Shown here one piece after another: positions 11,762 to 21,849 of a DNA stretch of 60,000 bases. The stretch covers positions 746,001-806,000 of the forward strand of contig CM060733.1 in NCBI GenBank assembly GCA_030704615.1. The letters run 5' to 3'. The notes below the pieces were generated by a model. The model did not search any database, was not told the origin of the DNA, and was given only the letters and a program-made list of their open reading frames with translations. How positions within the stretch are numbered: the first letter of the stretch is position 1; each line of letters opens with the position of its first letter. A program made the translations under genes and the position numbers. This DNA comes from Takakia lepidozioides. Lineage: Eukaryota; Streptophyta; Takakiopsida; Takakiales; Takakiaceae.

Positions 11762-12864
11762 ATTCTGTTATTCATTCCAGATATGCAGCCGTCCATTTTA
11801 ATTACTTTTCTTGTGGGCCCAGTGGTCAGAGAATCCATAGGGGCAGTGTCGGCAACTGTTAAACCGTTAATCAGAACCTCATCAATAAACCCAATAACAA
11901 AGCCGACTTCCTGGAAGCATGCCACAGGATCCGAGAATGGGATTGCAGATTAAGTAAATCTATATATATACTACCAATGATCATGCGCACCTGGAAAGTT
12001 CCAAATGTGCAACGAATGTGGGGTTTGGATAACAAGGATGACCGTGTATGATATTCCAAAATTTGTCATCAAACTCTCGTTCATTTATATTTATTTGTTT
12101 AAGACTGCGCATCAATTTCTGGGATTCGCTGTTCTTTTTAAATATTGAACCAGTTATAATTTAGAACACGCCGTTTTGTTTTGGGCGGCACACGTCAGAC
12201 ATCCATAACTGAATACGAACAGCTGTACACCAATTGCTGGCATGTGCACTAATATCGAAACGACTATGTGTAACGGTCACGCGGGAGGGAATCCGATGCT
12301 TCTAGAGACACGCAAGAACACAGGTTATCCCGCAAGAAATCGGGAGTCACTGCGTTTTTCTACTTTTCGCGCTTAGAGGAGAGTGGTAGTCAAACTGGAG
12401 AGGGTTCCTTCTAGAATACGAAAGAGAAGAAAGTCTCTTTATTTTACTTCCCTTAGAGAGAGACGCAGAGCAAGAGAGAAAATGACGAGGCGTCGTTTGT
12501 TGGAGAACACAGGGCCAAGGCAGCAGGTGAACGCGGAGACTGATTCACAAGAGCAGACGGAGACTGAGGCAGCGGCTGCGACACACACAGCCGGCGATAA
12601 GAGTGCGCTAGCCTGTGGAGGCAGAGATGAATCGCAGGGACACTGAAGAAGGTGGAAGCACGCGGAACGCCGAACCTGAAGAAGGTCAAGAAACCCTTGC
12701 GCAGACAGAAACTCCAGCAGATGTGAGAGGGAAGAGGAAAGCTGCAGAAGGGGATCAAAGTTCAAAACCTAAGAAGGTGCCAGTAAGTTTTATCATATAG
12801 TCTATGTGATTGCCTTTCAAGGAGTCCTTCCTCTTCCATTCTTTAGCAGGAACTACTGAATCGC

Positions 12865-13180
12865 GAGCGTCGTTAACGCCATTCGATTCTGCTCATGAGA
12901 TTTATGTACCTATGTGTTTGAAGAGAGAGTCTGCACTTACTATTCTCCCTAAACTATACTGAATGTCGTTGCCGCCAATCAGTTGCACATTATGTCATTT
13001 CACAACACCGATCCGGCAGGTTGTTATCTTTTGTGATTGTCGTTAACGCCGTTCGCTATCGCTCTCACTTTAGTTTTGAATACGGCAGTCTCGGCTTTGC
13101 ATCTGTAGATTGTGCTGAATTCTTTCACACCATTCATGGTGAGTTTCCTTGATACAGAGTGATTGTCGTTACCGCCATTC
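12865..13180. repeat. Palindrome cluster in an early intron of copy A (four units, partly decayed)
   Basis: Four related sites lie at 12865, 12961, 13035 and 13161. Each is a variant of GAATGTCGTTGACGACATTC in which the right half often reads GCCATTC or GCCGTTC, so symmetry is imperfect. They sit in what must be intron between the exons ending at 12782 and starting near 13225. Confidence 0.7.
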
Positions 13181-15043
13181 ACTATTTGCAAATGACTTAG
13201 TCAGAACTGAATGGCATCGTTCAGAAAACTGTGAGGTCGAAGCCTACAGGATCAGATGGGAAAGGATCTGGAGATGGGACGAGTCCGCAAAAAGCTCAGA
13301 GAATACAGATGAAGCAGATGAATCCGAAGTGCACTACCTTGACAAGGTGAAAGAACTCATGTCATTCCAGAAGGTAAACTCTCAGGAGGTTATAAGGGAC
13401 ATGCTCGTATCTGGAGGGCGTCTGGACATACTCTGTGCCGGATGATATCAATGCCTGTTGTGCGTCCACCTCTTTCCCATGACATAACAAAATTGGAGAG
13501 TGATTTTTGCATGGATATAGACTTGGTGCCAAGTTTTTTATGTGTCCCTGACGGATATAAATGGGAAAAGCACATTAGTTTCTCCAGAGATCAGTGATAA
13601 CTGGGATGAGTGCTGGAAAGATGCCAATGAGGAGTTCGAGCTGGGCCTCATGATGGGAAAGAACACCCAGCAATTTTGCAACCACATGTTCTACGTCTGG
13701 GACGCAACCACCGATTGCTGGCATGGATGGGATACATTCAGAAACACCATTCGAAAGACAAAGACAACATGTTGCTGTGGAGGCAATGGTTTTGGATCCA
13801 GGAAACGACATCGCTAGGCTTTTTACAGCTATGCACGACATGAACAAGTAAGTCATCCAGGAGATTTGATTCCCTCTGTAGTGTCTTGTTGATCCTCAAA
13901 AAACAGTGTTAAGGAATGCAATGTTTTCAATGTTTTTGCAGATCGACAGAGAAATCGCATGTGACAACAAGCTTGGTTCACACACTATTCCGAATTCAGA
14001 GGATTGGTCTGATGAAGCTGGATGATTTTCGGACAGTACTACCACCCAATATCATCAAGAAGTGCGAAACAGGAAGAGCTGCAGCACTTGGTATTCTTTG
14101 ACACGAGAGGCGTTTCTGGAGTACATGTATGCGGTAAGCCCGAGTCTGTAATCTGTTTACTTTTCGAATACATGTTTAGAGTCCCTTCGGAGCTAATCAC
14201 TACTTGAATGAATGCAGCAAGACTGGCAGAGGCAGCTGAGAAGGGAAAATCCGAATATTACCGCACTACACCAGAGGAACTAAGGACATCAAAGGGTGTG
14301 GAAGCTGCAATAAAGAAGGAGTTTGAGATGCGAAGAACCAAATTGATGTCAGCCTTCGGAAAGCAGCTTAGAATAGTAGATCCTGGACTTGGTCCTGAGT
14401 TCCTTCAGCAGATCAAAACACACTATGACAAGCATGTGCATCCGGAGATGCAGCAGGAGAAATTGCACCGGCTGGCCATATCGATGGTCGACCCACAAAC
14501 AAAAATAAGGTGGCTGGAGATATGGAACTGAGATCAAACAGTAAAGGACTTGAATCAGTTCCCAAAGAGCACCATACAGCCTGGCACAAGGTGGAAGGAA
14601 TCAGTGATTTGGTGTTTGATAACTGGCTCCACAAGGCTACATTTTGGAGTCAGGTGTGTATTCGAACATGCTGTTTCTTATCTTCAAGTATGTGATGTGT
14701 TTCTTTTTTGCAATTCTGACAAATATTCTATTTGCAGCTCGAAAAGCGCGCCGTCATTGTGCTGGATCACTTTGAAGGACCTGAACATTGCGATTGTTTC
14801 CCCTCCCCAAATGTCATTGGAGGCATACATAAGGAAGTGGAGAGGTCTCACCTGGAGATACTGTTTTTTCCGGGAGTTCTCCAAAGATGGTAACATTTTA
14901 CGGTCCAACGACTTTGACAGTCAGGTTGGAGGAGAGTGGGCCATGATGCGAGTTGTGTACAGGTGAAATGTCATACTTGAAACTCTACTGTTTTTTTGGG
15001 AAAAATTGTGGCTTCATATGGATTGCAATCTTAGATCCAGATT

Positions 15044-15765
15044 GAATGTCGTTGACGACATTCACTTTCTTTGTCTGAGTCATTCTTAAGCGAATATATG
15101 AATTCACCTGGTTAGGATCTAAGGGTGCAATTATATTGTCCCTGATTAGAATTGATAATGTCCTTGAATGGCGTTGACGACATTCACATACGGAGTTGTT
15201 GTGCGGTCCTCAAGGTTATTTAAATTTTTGTAATGTCCATAGAGGATACAATGAGGGTTGATCACTTCATTTTGCTGAATGTCAATGCAGACATTCAGTT
15301 GTTCTGCATTGTTTTTTCCTCTTGCGATGAATATGGAGGCTTCATAAGCTCCGTTTTAAGAAATCCAAAGTGAATGTCGTTAACGACATTCACAGCTGTG
15401 TCTGTACTATTAAAAAACGACAAATTCAATATTCATGGATTGGGGAGCTAAGTAATTGGTTTCTTTTTGTATTTTTGTGAATGGCGTTGACGCCATTCAC
15501 ATACAGTGATGTTGTGAGGTCCTCAGTGATAGGTTCGTTATGAATGTGCATTGAGTTTTCCTGGATGGTTCCTTACTCAATTTTTTTATTTCCATCCTGT
15601 GATTTTGCTTCATTTCAGTAATAATTTGGCTTCATTCTTGAATGTCGTTGACGACATTCACTTCTATGTCTGTGTCATTTCTAATCGCTTATTTGCATTC
15701 ACCTGGATTAGGATGTATTTACAGTGTCATGGAATGGAATGTTCTGAATGGCGTTGACGACATTC
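15044..15765. repeat. Array of seven 20-bp palindromes in an intron of copy A
   Basis: Sites start at 15044, 15166, 15277, 15372, 15479, 15640 and 15746 (spacings 122, 111, 95, 107, 161, 106). Perfect forms include GAATGTCGTTGACGACATTC (15044 and 15640), the TTAACG variant (15372) and GAATGGCGTTGACGCCATTC (15479). Two unit types alternate: a GTC type followed by CACTTTCTTTGTCTG-like text, and a GGC type followed by CATACGGAGTTGTTGTGCGG-like text. The array therefore looks like a repeated dimer of about 220 bp. It lies wholly inside the intron 14963-15908. Confidence 0.9.
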
Positions 15766-16879
15766 ATATCTGGGAGCAGTAGTGTGGTCCTGAAAGGTCC
15801 TTGGAGCAGTTGTCAGAGCCATTTCAATCCATGTTTTTATTCTTTCTGTTCTACTTGCATCTTACTCACTGAGCGCTTTTGTGGTTGGGATTCATCTCCT
15901 TTTTTCAGGTACACGAAATATGTGCTTATGGAAGGAAATCACTTGAGCGGAATTCCCGACTATCTTGACATGTGGTCGGACCCTGCAAACGATCCAACCA
16001 TGTATACTGCAGGGATATTGAAGGACTGGAGTCCTTTTCACTTTCAGAGACTGTGGGCGTACCTTGACTGCCCACCTGAGCACACGACCTTTCAAGAACA
16101 GCATATGAAATACTTGAACAATAACGCTGAGATGCTGGCGCCTTTGACTGACGAAGAGTATCAACGAAACATAGCAACCTTGGCTGCCAAGGAGCCTGAT
16201 GCTCAGGGAACGCCGCAGAAGGGAAAGAAGGCGGGCCGCAAACCAAAAGACAAGGCTGTTGATGTCATAGCCATCTCACCAGCAAAGCCAAAGGACAAAG
16301 ACAAGTCCAAAGAAGGAAAAGGACAAGGGGAAGGAGAATGAAAAGGAGATGGAGAGTGGGCAGGACTTTACTGCTGGAAGATATACCCCGCACTCTTCAG
16401 TGCGTGTTCGATGCCAAGCCACACCCTTCCCGTTCTGATTCAGCAGGAGAGATGAAAATTGTTAATGAGGGTTGGCTTTCGATGATGCAGAGTCGAAAGA
16501 GAGGATACACTGGGGTGCCATCCCCTACCTGGGACAATATAATCTCATTCCTCAATCTGGTGAGAATTCCATTTTCTTTCCTTTTTCTCTGAATGTTTCG
16601 TTGGCAGTATTTCAGTCTCGTTCTTTGAAAAACATTCTTGCCATCGTTCTTATAAAAAACATGTCTGTTGCAGGTGAGCACAGTCCCACCTTCGTGTGCG
16701 GTGTGCAGAAAACTTATGCGGCCGACATTGTCATTCTCGACATCCCGGATGGCCAGGCTGTGCCAGAAGTTCTTCCAAAGGGCAAGACGCCAGGGTGGAA
16801 CAAATTCGAGGACAACTACTGGAGTTGGGTATTTAACAGAGTTCTTGATTCTAATAGCACCAGAACATACTAGCTACAA

Positions 16880-17280
16880 CAATTCAGCCCATGTGTGGGC
16901 TTGCTTGTTTTTTGTTGGGCTTTTTTGAGGCATGGATTTTTTGACCTTGTGGCTTTTGAGGTGTCCATTGGGATTGGTCTCATTTGGATTTTTGTAATGT
17001 GATTTATAGGGATTGTATTATGTAACTATTTTCATGTATGTAGTTGACTATGTGGTTGATAGTATGCAGGAGGGATCCATTCTGTATTCTGTTTTCATGT
17101 TGGAATTTCACAATGTAATGAAGAATTTAAATCATTTAATCCATTTTATTTTAAATAATATTATTAAATATATAACCATTTAATAAATTTTTTCAAGGCT
17201 GCAATCACCCTTTTCTTTTAAATATTAAATGAAAACTAAAAATTAAAATATAAACATTAAAAATATAAACTATTTCGGAG
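16880..17280. other. AT-rich flank after copy A
   Basis: This is an AT-rich stretch without ORFs. TTGTAATGTGATTTATAGGG near 16993 and several TAAT runs could be a 3' untranslated region of copy A, but no clear polyadenylation site can be singled out. Confidence 0.3.
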
Positions 17281-18000
17281 AACAATCTTGATGACACGTG
17301 GCATCACACCTGCTCAAACCAGAACACGTGGCAGTATATGACACACACATTCTTTATCCATATTTTCACCACGTGTAAAGATCCGTAGTCATATATGCTA
17401 GTCATATATTTTGTCTGTGTGCCACATGTCACATCTCAAGTGCAACAGGTGTCCCGCTAACAACTCTCTCTCCATGTAGACATCCCTGTAGTCATATGAG
17501 CAAGTCATGTAGTCACCACGTGTGAAATCTGCCATAGCACACGTGTCCCGCTAGCGCCTCTCCATGTAGGCATCACTGTGCAGACATGTAGTCATATGAT
17601 CATGGCAAGAAGTCGTGACATGTCAAATTCACAGTGACGCACGTGTCCATCCGTCGCCTCTCCATGTAGGCATCACTTTGCAGACATATAGTCATACGAT
17701 CCCCTGATGAATGCATGACGTGTCGCTTGCGCAGTGGCGCACGTGTCCCGCTGAAGCCTCTCCATGTAGGCAGCGCTCAACAGACAATGTAGTCATATAG
17801 TTGTGACTGCAACCCTCTCTGCAGCAGGACTCCAGGTGCCACGCAAGCAGTCACGGATATGACTTGCAAAACGCAGTCCTAAAGACTAGTCGCTATGACA
17901 GGGCTTTTTTCACTACAGAGTGATGTAGTCATGAACGCATATAAGACTGAAAAAATAGTCATATGTGAAGTCATAAAAACGCTCATCTGTTGTAGTGTCA
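17281..18000. mobile_element. Non-autonomous CACTA-like element with TAGTCATA subterminal repeats
   Basis: The block holds more than ten TAGTCATA/ATGTAGTCAT motifs and several units of about 100 bp with CGCCTCTCCATGTAGGCATC followed by GTCCCGCT. It ends at about 17999 with AACGCTCATCTGTTGTAGTG, whose reverse complement starts CACTACAACAGATG. The same end (CACTAGTACAGATTG in reverse complement) closes the block at 25955. A CACTA terminus plus repeated subterminal motifs is the structure expected of the CACTA superfamily. The left end is not certain, and no transposase lies inside. Confidence 0.55.
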
Positions 18001-18129
18001 CCATACATACAGCTATTCTACGGGCCCATATGTTTGAAACCATTCACAGTGGCAAACATGGAGTTCTGACTAACAAAGAAGAACAATTGTGGGACGTGGG
18101 GCATCCATTGACACTAACCTCAGATAAGA

Positions 18130-19260
18130 TTGAAGGTGGCAGAGATCTGCCAGCTAAGGATTACACCATTTGTCAATGGAATACCTGGTTTTGGATGGCT
18201 ACGCTGGTTTAGGAGGAGACACCCTCATCTAAGTCTACGAGTTGCTCAAGCTGGTCTGGAGCAGGGAAGGGCCAAGGGCCTCTGCCAGGAGAACGTTGAT
18301 AGCTTCTACACTAACCTAGACAACCTATACAACAAAAACAACTACGACCAAGAGTGGATTTGGAACTGTGACGAGTCGGGGGCACAGGTAGGAAGAAATG
18401 TCGAGGCTAGAGTGTTGGCCAAGACTGGATCTCGCATGGTGCATTCCATTTGTCCAGATGATAGGGATCCTATATTTCTCTAAATGGATGTCACATTTTC
18501 TTGAATCAGTTAGAGGCATGGGGAATGAGATTATAGAGGAGAAGAGACATCTGCTAATCCTTGACGAACATAACAGCCATGTCACAATCAATGTTGTCCA
18601 CCAAGCTAGGTCAGTTAGACTCGATCTGATCATGTTGCCATCCCATATGTTGCACGCACTGCAACCTTTGGATGTCTCTATATTCAAGCCCTTCAAGACT
18701 ACATTCCATTGAGGAGGTGATAGGCAACATGGTTCTCGAAACCTAAGAGGAGTGTATGAACTACTATGTGTATATGGAGGACGACGATGGGCCCACAGAT
18801 GAAGTCCCTAATGATGAGATCCCGAGCAGCCAGGAATCCCAACCACTTCCCCGAGACTAGGAGCTCTCGATGCTCGCATTCATGGGTCTCAGCAGTATAG
18901 CCAGGTTTCTCACCCTCCTGAAGGCTCCTGCACCCAACAGATCAAGACGAGTGACTCAAGACAGGCAAGTCGATTACTCCAAATCCATAATTATGACCCG
19001 TGACGACTACGTCAATTCCCTGGAGCAGAAAGCACGACTCAATGCGGAAGCAAGTGCAGCCAAAGAGAAGAAACAAGATGACCAACGCATTGCACGAATA
19101 TAGAAGATGGCAGCAAAAAAATTAACCAAGCAGGAGGCAACTTGGATCAAAAAGGAAAGAGCGGCGTCAAAGAAAGCATATGACACACAGTGGACAAACA
19201 AGGTATTGGGGGAGTATGGCGATCGCCTGTAGGCACTAATGAAGGTGGGAGGGCCCATCA
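18130..19260 (+). pseudogene. Pogo/Tigger-type (Tc1-mariner) transposase, decayed
   Basis: Frame 1 (18130-18483) starts with a helix-turn-helix end, WFRRRHPHLSLRVAQ, then NVDSFYTNLDNLY and WIWNCDESGAQVGR, where the Asp is the first catalytic residue, then VLAKTGSRMVHSI. A second frame (18450-18710) has LLILDEHNSHVT, with the second catalytic Asp, and SHMLHALQPLDVSIFKPFK. The end (18870-19230) is a Lys/Ala-rich tail. A frame change near 18440-18480 and stops at 18714, 18859 and 19101 kill it. The order matches DDE_1 (CENP-B-like) transposases. The N-terminal DNA-binding domain is largely missing. Confidence 0.85.
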
Positions 19261-19679
19261 GATTTTGCACATGTCGTCATCCATGCATGGAAAATTCTGG
19301 GTCCTTCCATAGATAGATGCGCCGAATTCCGCGTTGGGAGGCAGGTATTTCTGGGCCCCCACATGGTCTGGTTTTGGTAATTGTTTGGGAAAGGTGTAAG
19401 TGCACACTTTGTGCACTCAAGCCACCTTTAGGTGCATATCAGGGAGGAATATATGGCATTACATGAGGGACCTACTGAGCACAAGTGGGATAATATGTAC
19501 TTTGACTTTGATAATTTATATATAATATATACGTGATTGGAAAATTATGTATTTTGCACAAGTGATTGTTGTTTCCTAAGTTTGCTATTTTGCTCAAGTA
19601 ATTTTTGTGACACTTCACCCTTTGAGCAGTGCATACTACTTAAAAAACACACTTAAAGATACCACTTCATCAGCACGAG

Positions 19680-19974
19680 TAACCGTCGCCATCGCCCGAA
19701 CCCAATAATAATAATAATAATAATAATATAAATGCATGGCCACCGTCGCCCGTCGCCGGACGGTCGCCCAATTGTCGTCGTCGCCCAGCGGTCGCCCAAA
19801 CCCAAGGAAAGAAATAAATAAATAACCAAATAACCACTGTCACTGGACGGTCGCCCTGCTGTCGCCGTTGCCTAGCAGTCGCCTAAACTTTATATATATA
19901 TTTAAAAAAAAAACCCCCCACATAGCCATTGTCGCTCGACGATCGCCAAGCGGTCGCCTAAAACTCCAAAAAAA

Positions 19975-20023
<49 letters not shown>

Positions 20024-20045
20024 CGTATAGCCACCGTCGTTCAAG
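19680..20045. repeat. GC-rich satellite (GTCGCC units) with AAT tract and long poly-A
   Basis: About four units of 90-110 bp share the frame ATAGCCACCGTCGCC, then CGGTCGCCCAA or AGCGGTCGCC, then an A-rich spacer. The spacers contain (AAT)n at about 19705-19732, a TATATATATATT tract near 19891 and an A run of about 45 bases at 19976-20021. A further unit lies at 20497-20530, beyond the inserted ORF. Confidence 0.75.
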
Positions 20046-20500
20046 TGCTCCACTTGATCCAGGTCCAACGGGTTGGGATGTCCTGGTTGTAGTCTCAACC
20101 TCAGCTGTTGGGTCTACTTCTTCATACTCTTCCTCTTCCAATTTCTTCTCTCTGTTTTCATCTTCCAAGTTCTGCCCTTGGGTTTCTTCTTCTTCACTCA
20201 TGTAACTCAATTGCAATGGTGTTGGAGAGTTTGAACTCTCCGTTGGCTCTGCCACATCCTCTCCTCCTCCTTCTTCATCTTCTGTTTCAGAAACTGGAGT
20301 TCCTGCTTTTGGTGTTCCATGCCAACTCTTATCAAAGATTTCTGTCAAATCTTTTATCCAGGGATGTACCTCAGATCTTTCACCTCGTGGTTGATCTTCT
20401 TCCTGTACCAATTCCCTTAATCTTTCTTGCAAAGAAAAAGAAGGAGTGCATCCAACTCTAGTTCTTCCAAACCTCCAAGACAAAACAGAAAATCGCATAG
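20040..20500 (-). CDS. Acidic low-complexity ORF embedded in the satellite
   Basis: The minus-strand frame is open across the whole interval between two satellite units. It starts around MRFSVLSWRFGRTRVGC, continues RELVQEEDQPRGER, WIKDLTEIFDKSWHGTPKAG and TEDEEGGGED, and ends in an E-rich coiled-coil-like stretch (EEEETQGQNLEDENREKKLE). The extension into poly-Phe is only the poly-A run read backwards. No domain is recognised. It could be a captured exon or gag-like segment; a functional gene is doubtful without a visible promoter or splice partner. Confidence 0.3.
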
Positions 20501-20830
20501 CCATCGTCGGCTGGCGGTAGCCCGACAGCCCATATATATATATATCAACAACAACAAAAAATGCGATGTGTGCAATACACATAGGCCATCACTTCGATGA
20601 TGGGATAAATTATGTCGCGTGAAAGTAAAAATAGAAAAAATAATTACTCGACGTAAAGTCAGTTTTGGATGTGACGTCCACGTCACGTCATAATTGACAA
20701 TTGGGATATGTTCAATCTTTGATGTATTATTATTATTATTATTATTTATGACGCCTCCCGAATGAAATGTAATTTTTTGTGTCTCTTACTGCCTTCCAGC
20801 GGGAAGGTGGACAGCTTTATGATACCAATT

Positions 20831-20895
20831 GGTGGATTGAACCCACAACCACTTCCTAGATGATACGTGCCAATTATCATCAGGCTACAACTTGG
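20831..20895 (-). mobile_element. tRNA-derived SINE head (weak)
   Basis: On the minus strand GTGGGTTCAATCC fits an internal RNA polymerase III B box. About 25 bp upstream GTAGCCTGATGATAATTGG resembles a degraded A box. The spacing is plausible for a tRNA-derived SINE. A tail or target-site duplication was not found. Confidence 0.35.
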
Positions 20896-21280
20896 TTGTC
20901 GACGTATTATTAAATTTATTAGGGCTTCGGGTTGTTCACACTACTAGTAACGACTTTTGAGAACAATGATCCTTTTGATTGGAAACATATACTATGCGAA
21001 AAACATTAGGAACAATGTAAAAGTATAACATATACATATGATCTTATGGTACTTTGTCCAGATTCAGAATTCACATTTTTTATTTTTTATTGTTATCTTA
21101 AAGGAAACCGGAGTGACAGCCCACAATTCAGGCCCTTTAGGAGGGGGAAATATTAACCCCCTTTCATTTATCGGCCATGAGACCTAAAAATATATAAATA
21201 TAAAAAATAAAATAAAATTTATGGGCCATTAGACCTACAGGTAGAACAATGCCTAGGGAGACTACTACGAAATCCCACAC

Positions 21281-21357
21281 AGGCAGGACAGCGGGTTTGA
21301 ACCCCGAACCAGCAAGGTGACACACTGTGCACTTACCAGCTAAGCTACCAGCCGATG
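21281..21357 (-). mobile_element. tRNA-derived SINE head or tRNA pseudogene
   Basis: On the minus strand TAGCTTAGCTGG matches the A box consensus exactly, and GGGGTTCAAACCC about 40 bp further matches the B box. The whole can be drawn as a poor cloverleaf (D arm and T arm good, acceptor stem weak). The downstream minus-strand sequence (AT-rich, 21060-21250) would be the body and tail. A SINE is more likely than a working tRNA because the anticodon arm does not pair well. Confidence 0.5.
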
Positions 21358-21539
21358 TGTCACCTTGTTAGTACGATGCCAGGGGGTTCATGTGTTTGTC
21401 TTTTTTTCGGCTGATTCCTGCTGACGGACAAATTTTTTATTGGTAACATGATGTCAATGGTAGACCTTAATGTAGCACCAGATTATCATTTGGGCACAAT
21501 GACCATTGGGTTTGGTGTCCCTAAACCGGCTCTGGAAGA

Positions 21540-21660
21540 GCTAGCGGCCTGCTTGAGCCATGTACTCGAACACCATCATAAGCTTCTTCCTCTCCAACAG
21601 TAGTGTCATACCTTAAATTCATGTGGAACATGAAAACTTTAATGCTTAACATCTGGCCAC
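21540..21660 (-). pseudogene. Receptor-like kinase fragment (subdomain V region)
   Basis: The minus strand reads LLLERKKLMMVFEYMAQ, similar to the hinge region of plant receptor-like kinases (pattern ERKLLVYEYM). HMNL, resembling the preceding HRNLV, lies just upstream in another frame. It is short and broken and could be related to the kinase remnant at 23.3 kb. Confidence 0.35.
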
Positions 21661-21849
21661 CAATGCCCCTTCTGTGTGGGCTACTTTTCAATCTCAACAT
21701 GCTCTTAGATTATAGGGCCATCCATTGCTTCTCGCTTTGTTTTGTGTGGCATTGCACAATAATCCACTACAGATCACGGCAGAACACCCAGATCAAGTAC
21801 ACGGTGCCACCACTCGGCTATATTCTGAAATTCTTGTTTGATTGACTTT

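Larger units (their letters stand above)
12482..16873 (+). pseudogene. Copy A of a novel beta-class DNA-methyltransferase-like gene (multi-exon, lightly decayed, C-terminally truncated)
   Basis: Inferred exons: 12627-12782 (acidic/basic N-terminus ending KKVP; an upstream ATG is at 12482), about 13225-13376, about 13430-13847, 13942-14090, 14218-14653, 14738-14962, 15909-16559, 16674-16873. Phases agree at 13847/13942, 14090/14218, 14653/14738 and 14962/15909. Conserved landmarks shared with copies B or D are FFREFSKDGNIL (14860), DPTMYTAGILKDW (15990), YLDCP (16060), a Lys-rich linker (16200-16330), SRKRGYTGVPSPTWD (16490) and AADIVILDIPDG (16715), the last in the place of a methyltransferase motif IV. 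Damage: an in-frame TGA at 14529, apparent frame changes near 13430, 13600, 13735, 16335 and 16690, and an end soon after the catalytic motif (stop at 16871) where copies B and C continue. Two introns hold palindrome arrays. The function is inferred only from copies B and C. Confidence 0.6.

Noticed and set aside
12482-12646. ATG at 12482 as the certain start of copy A
   Set aside because: Its frame stops at 12646; the frame that reaches the good donor at 12783 starts at 12627, and joining the two needs an unproven small intron.
15044-15765. Regularly spaced palindromes considered as a CRISPR array
   Set aside because: The DNA is eukaryotic, the spacers are themselves repeated and no cas genes are present.
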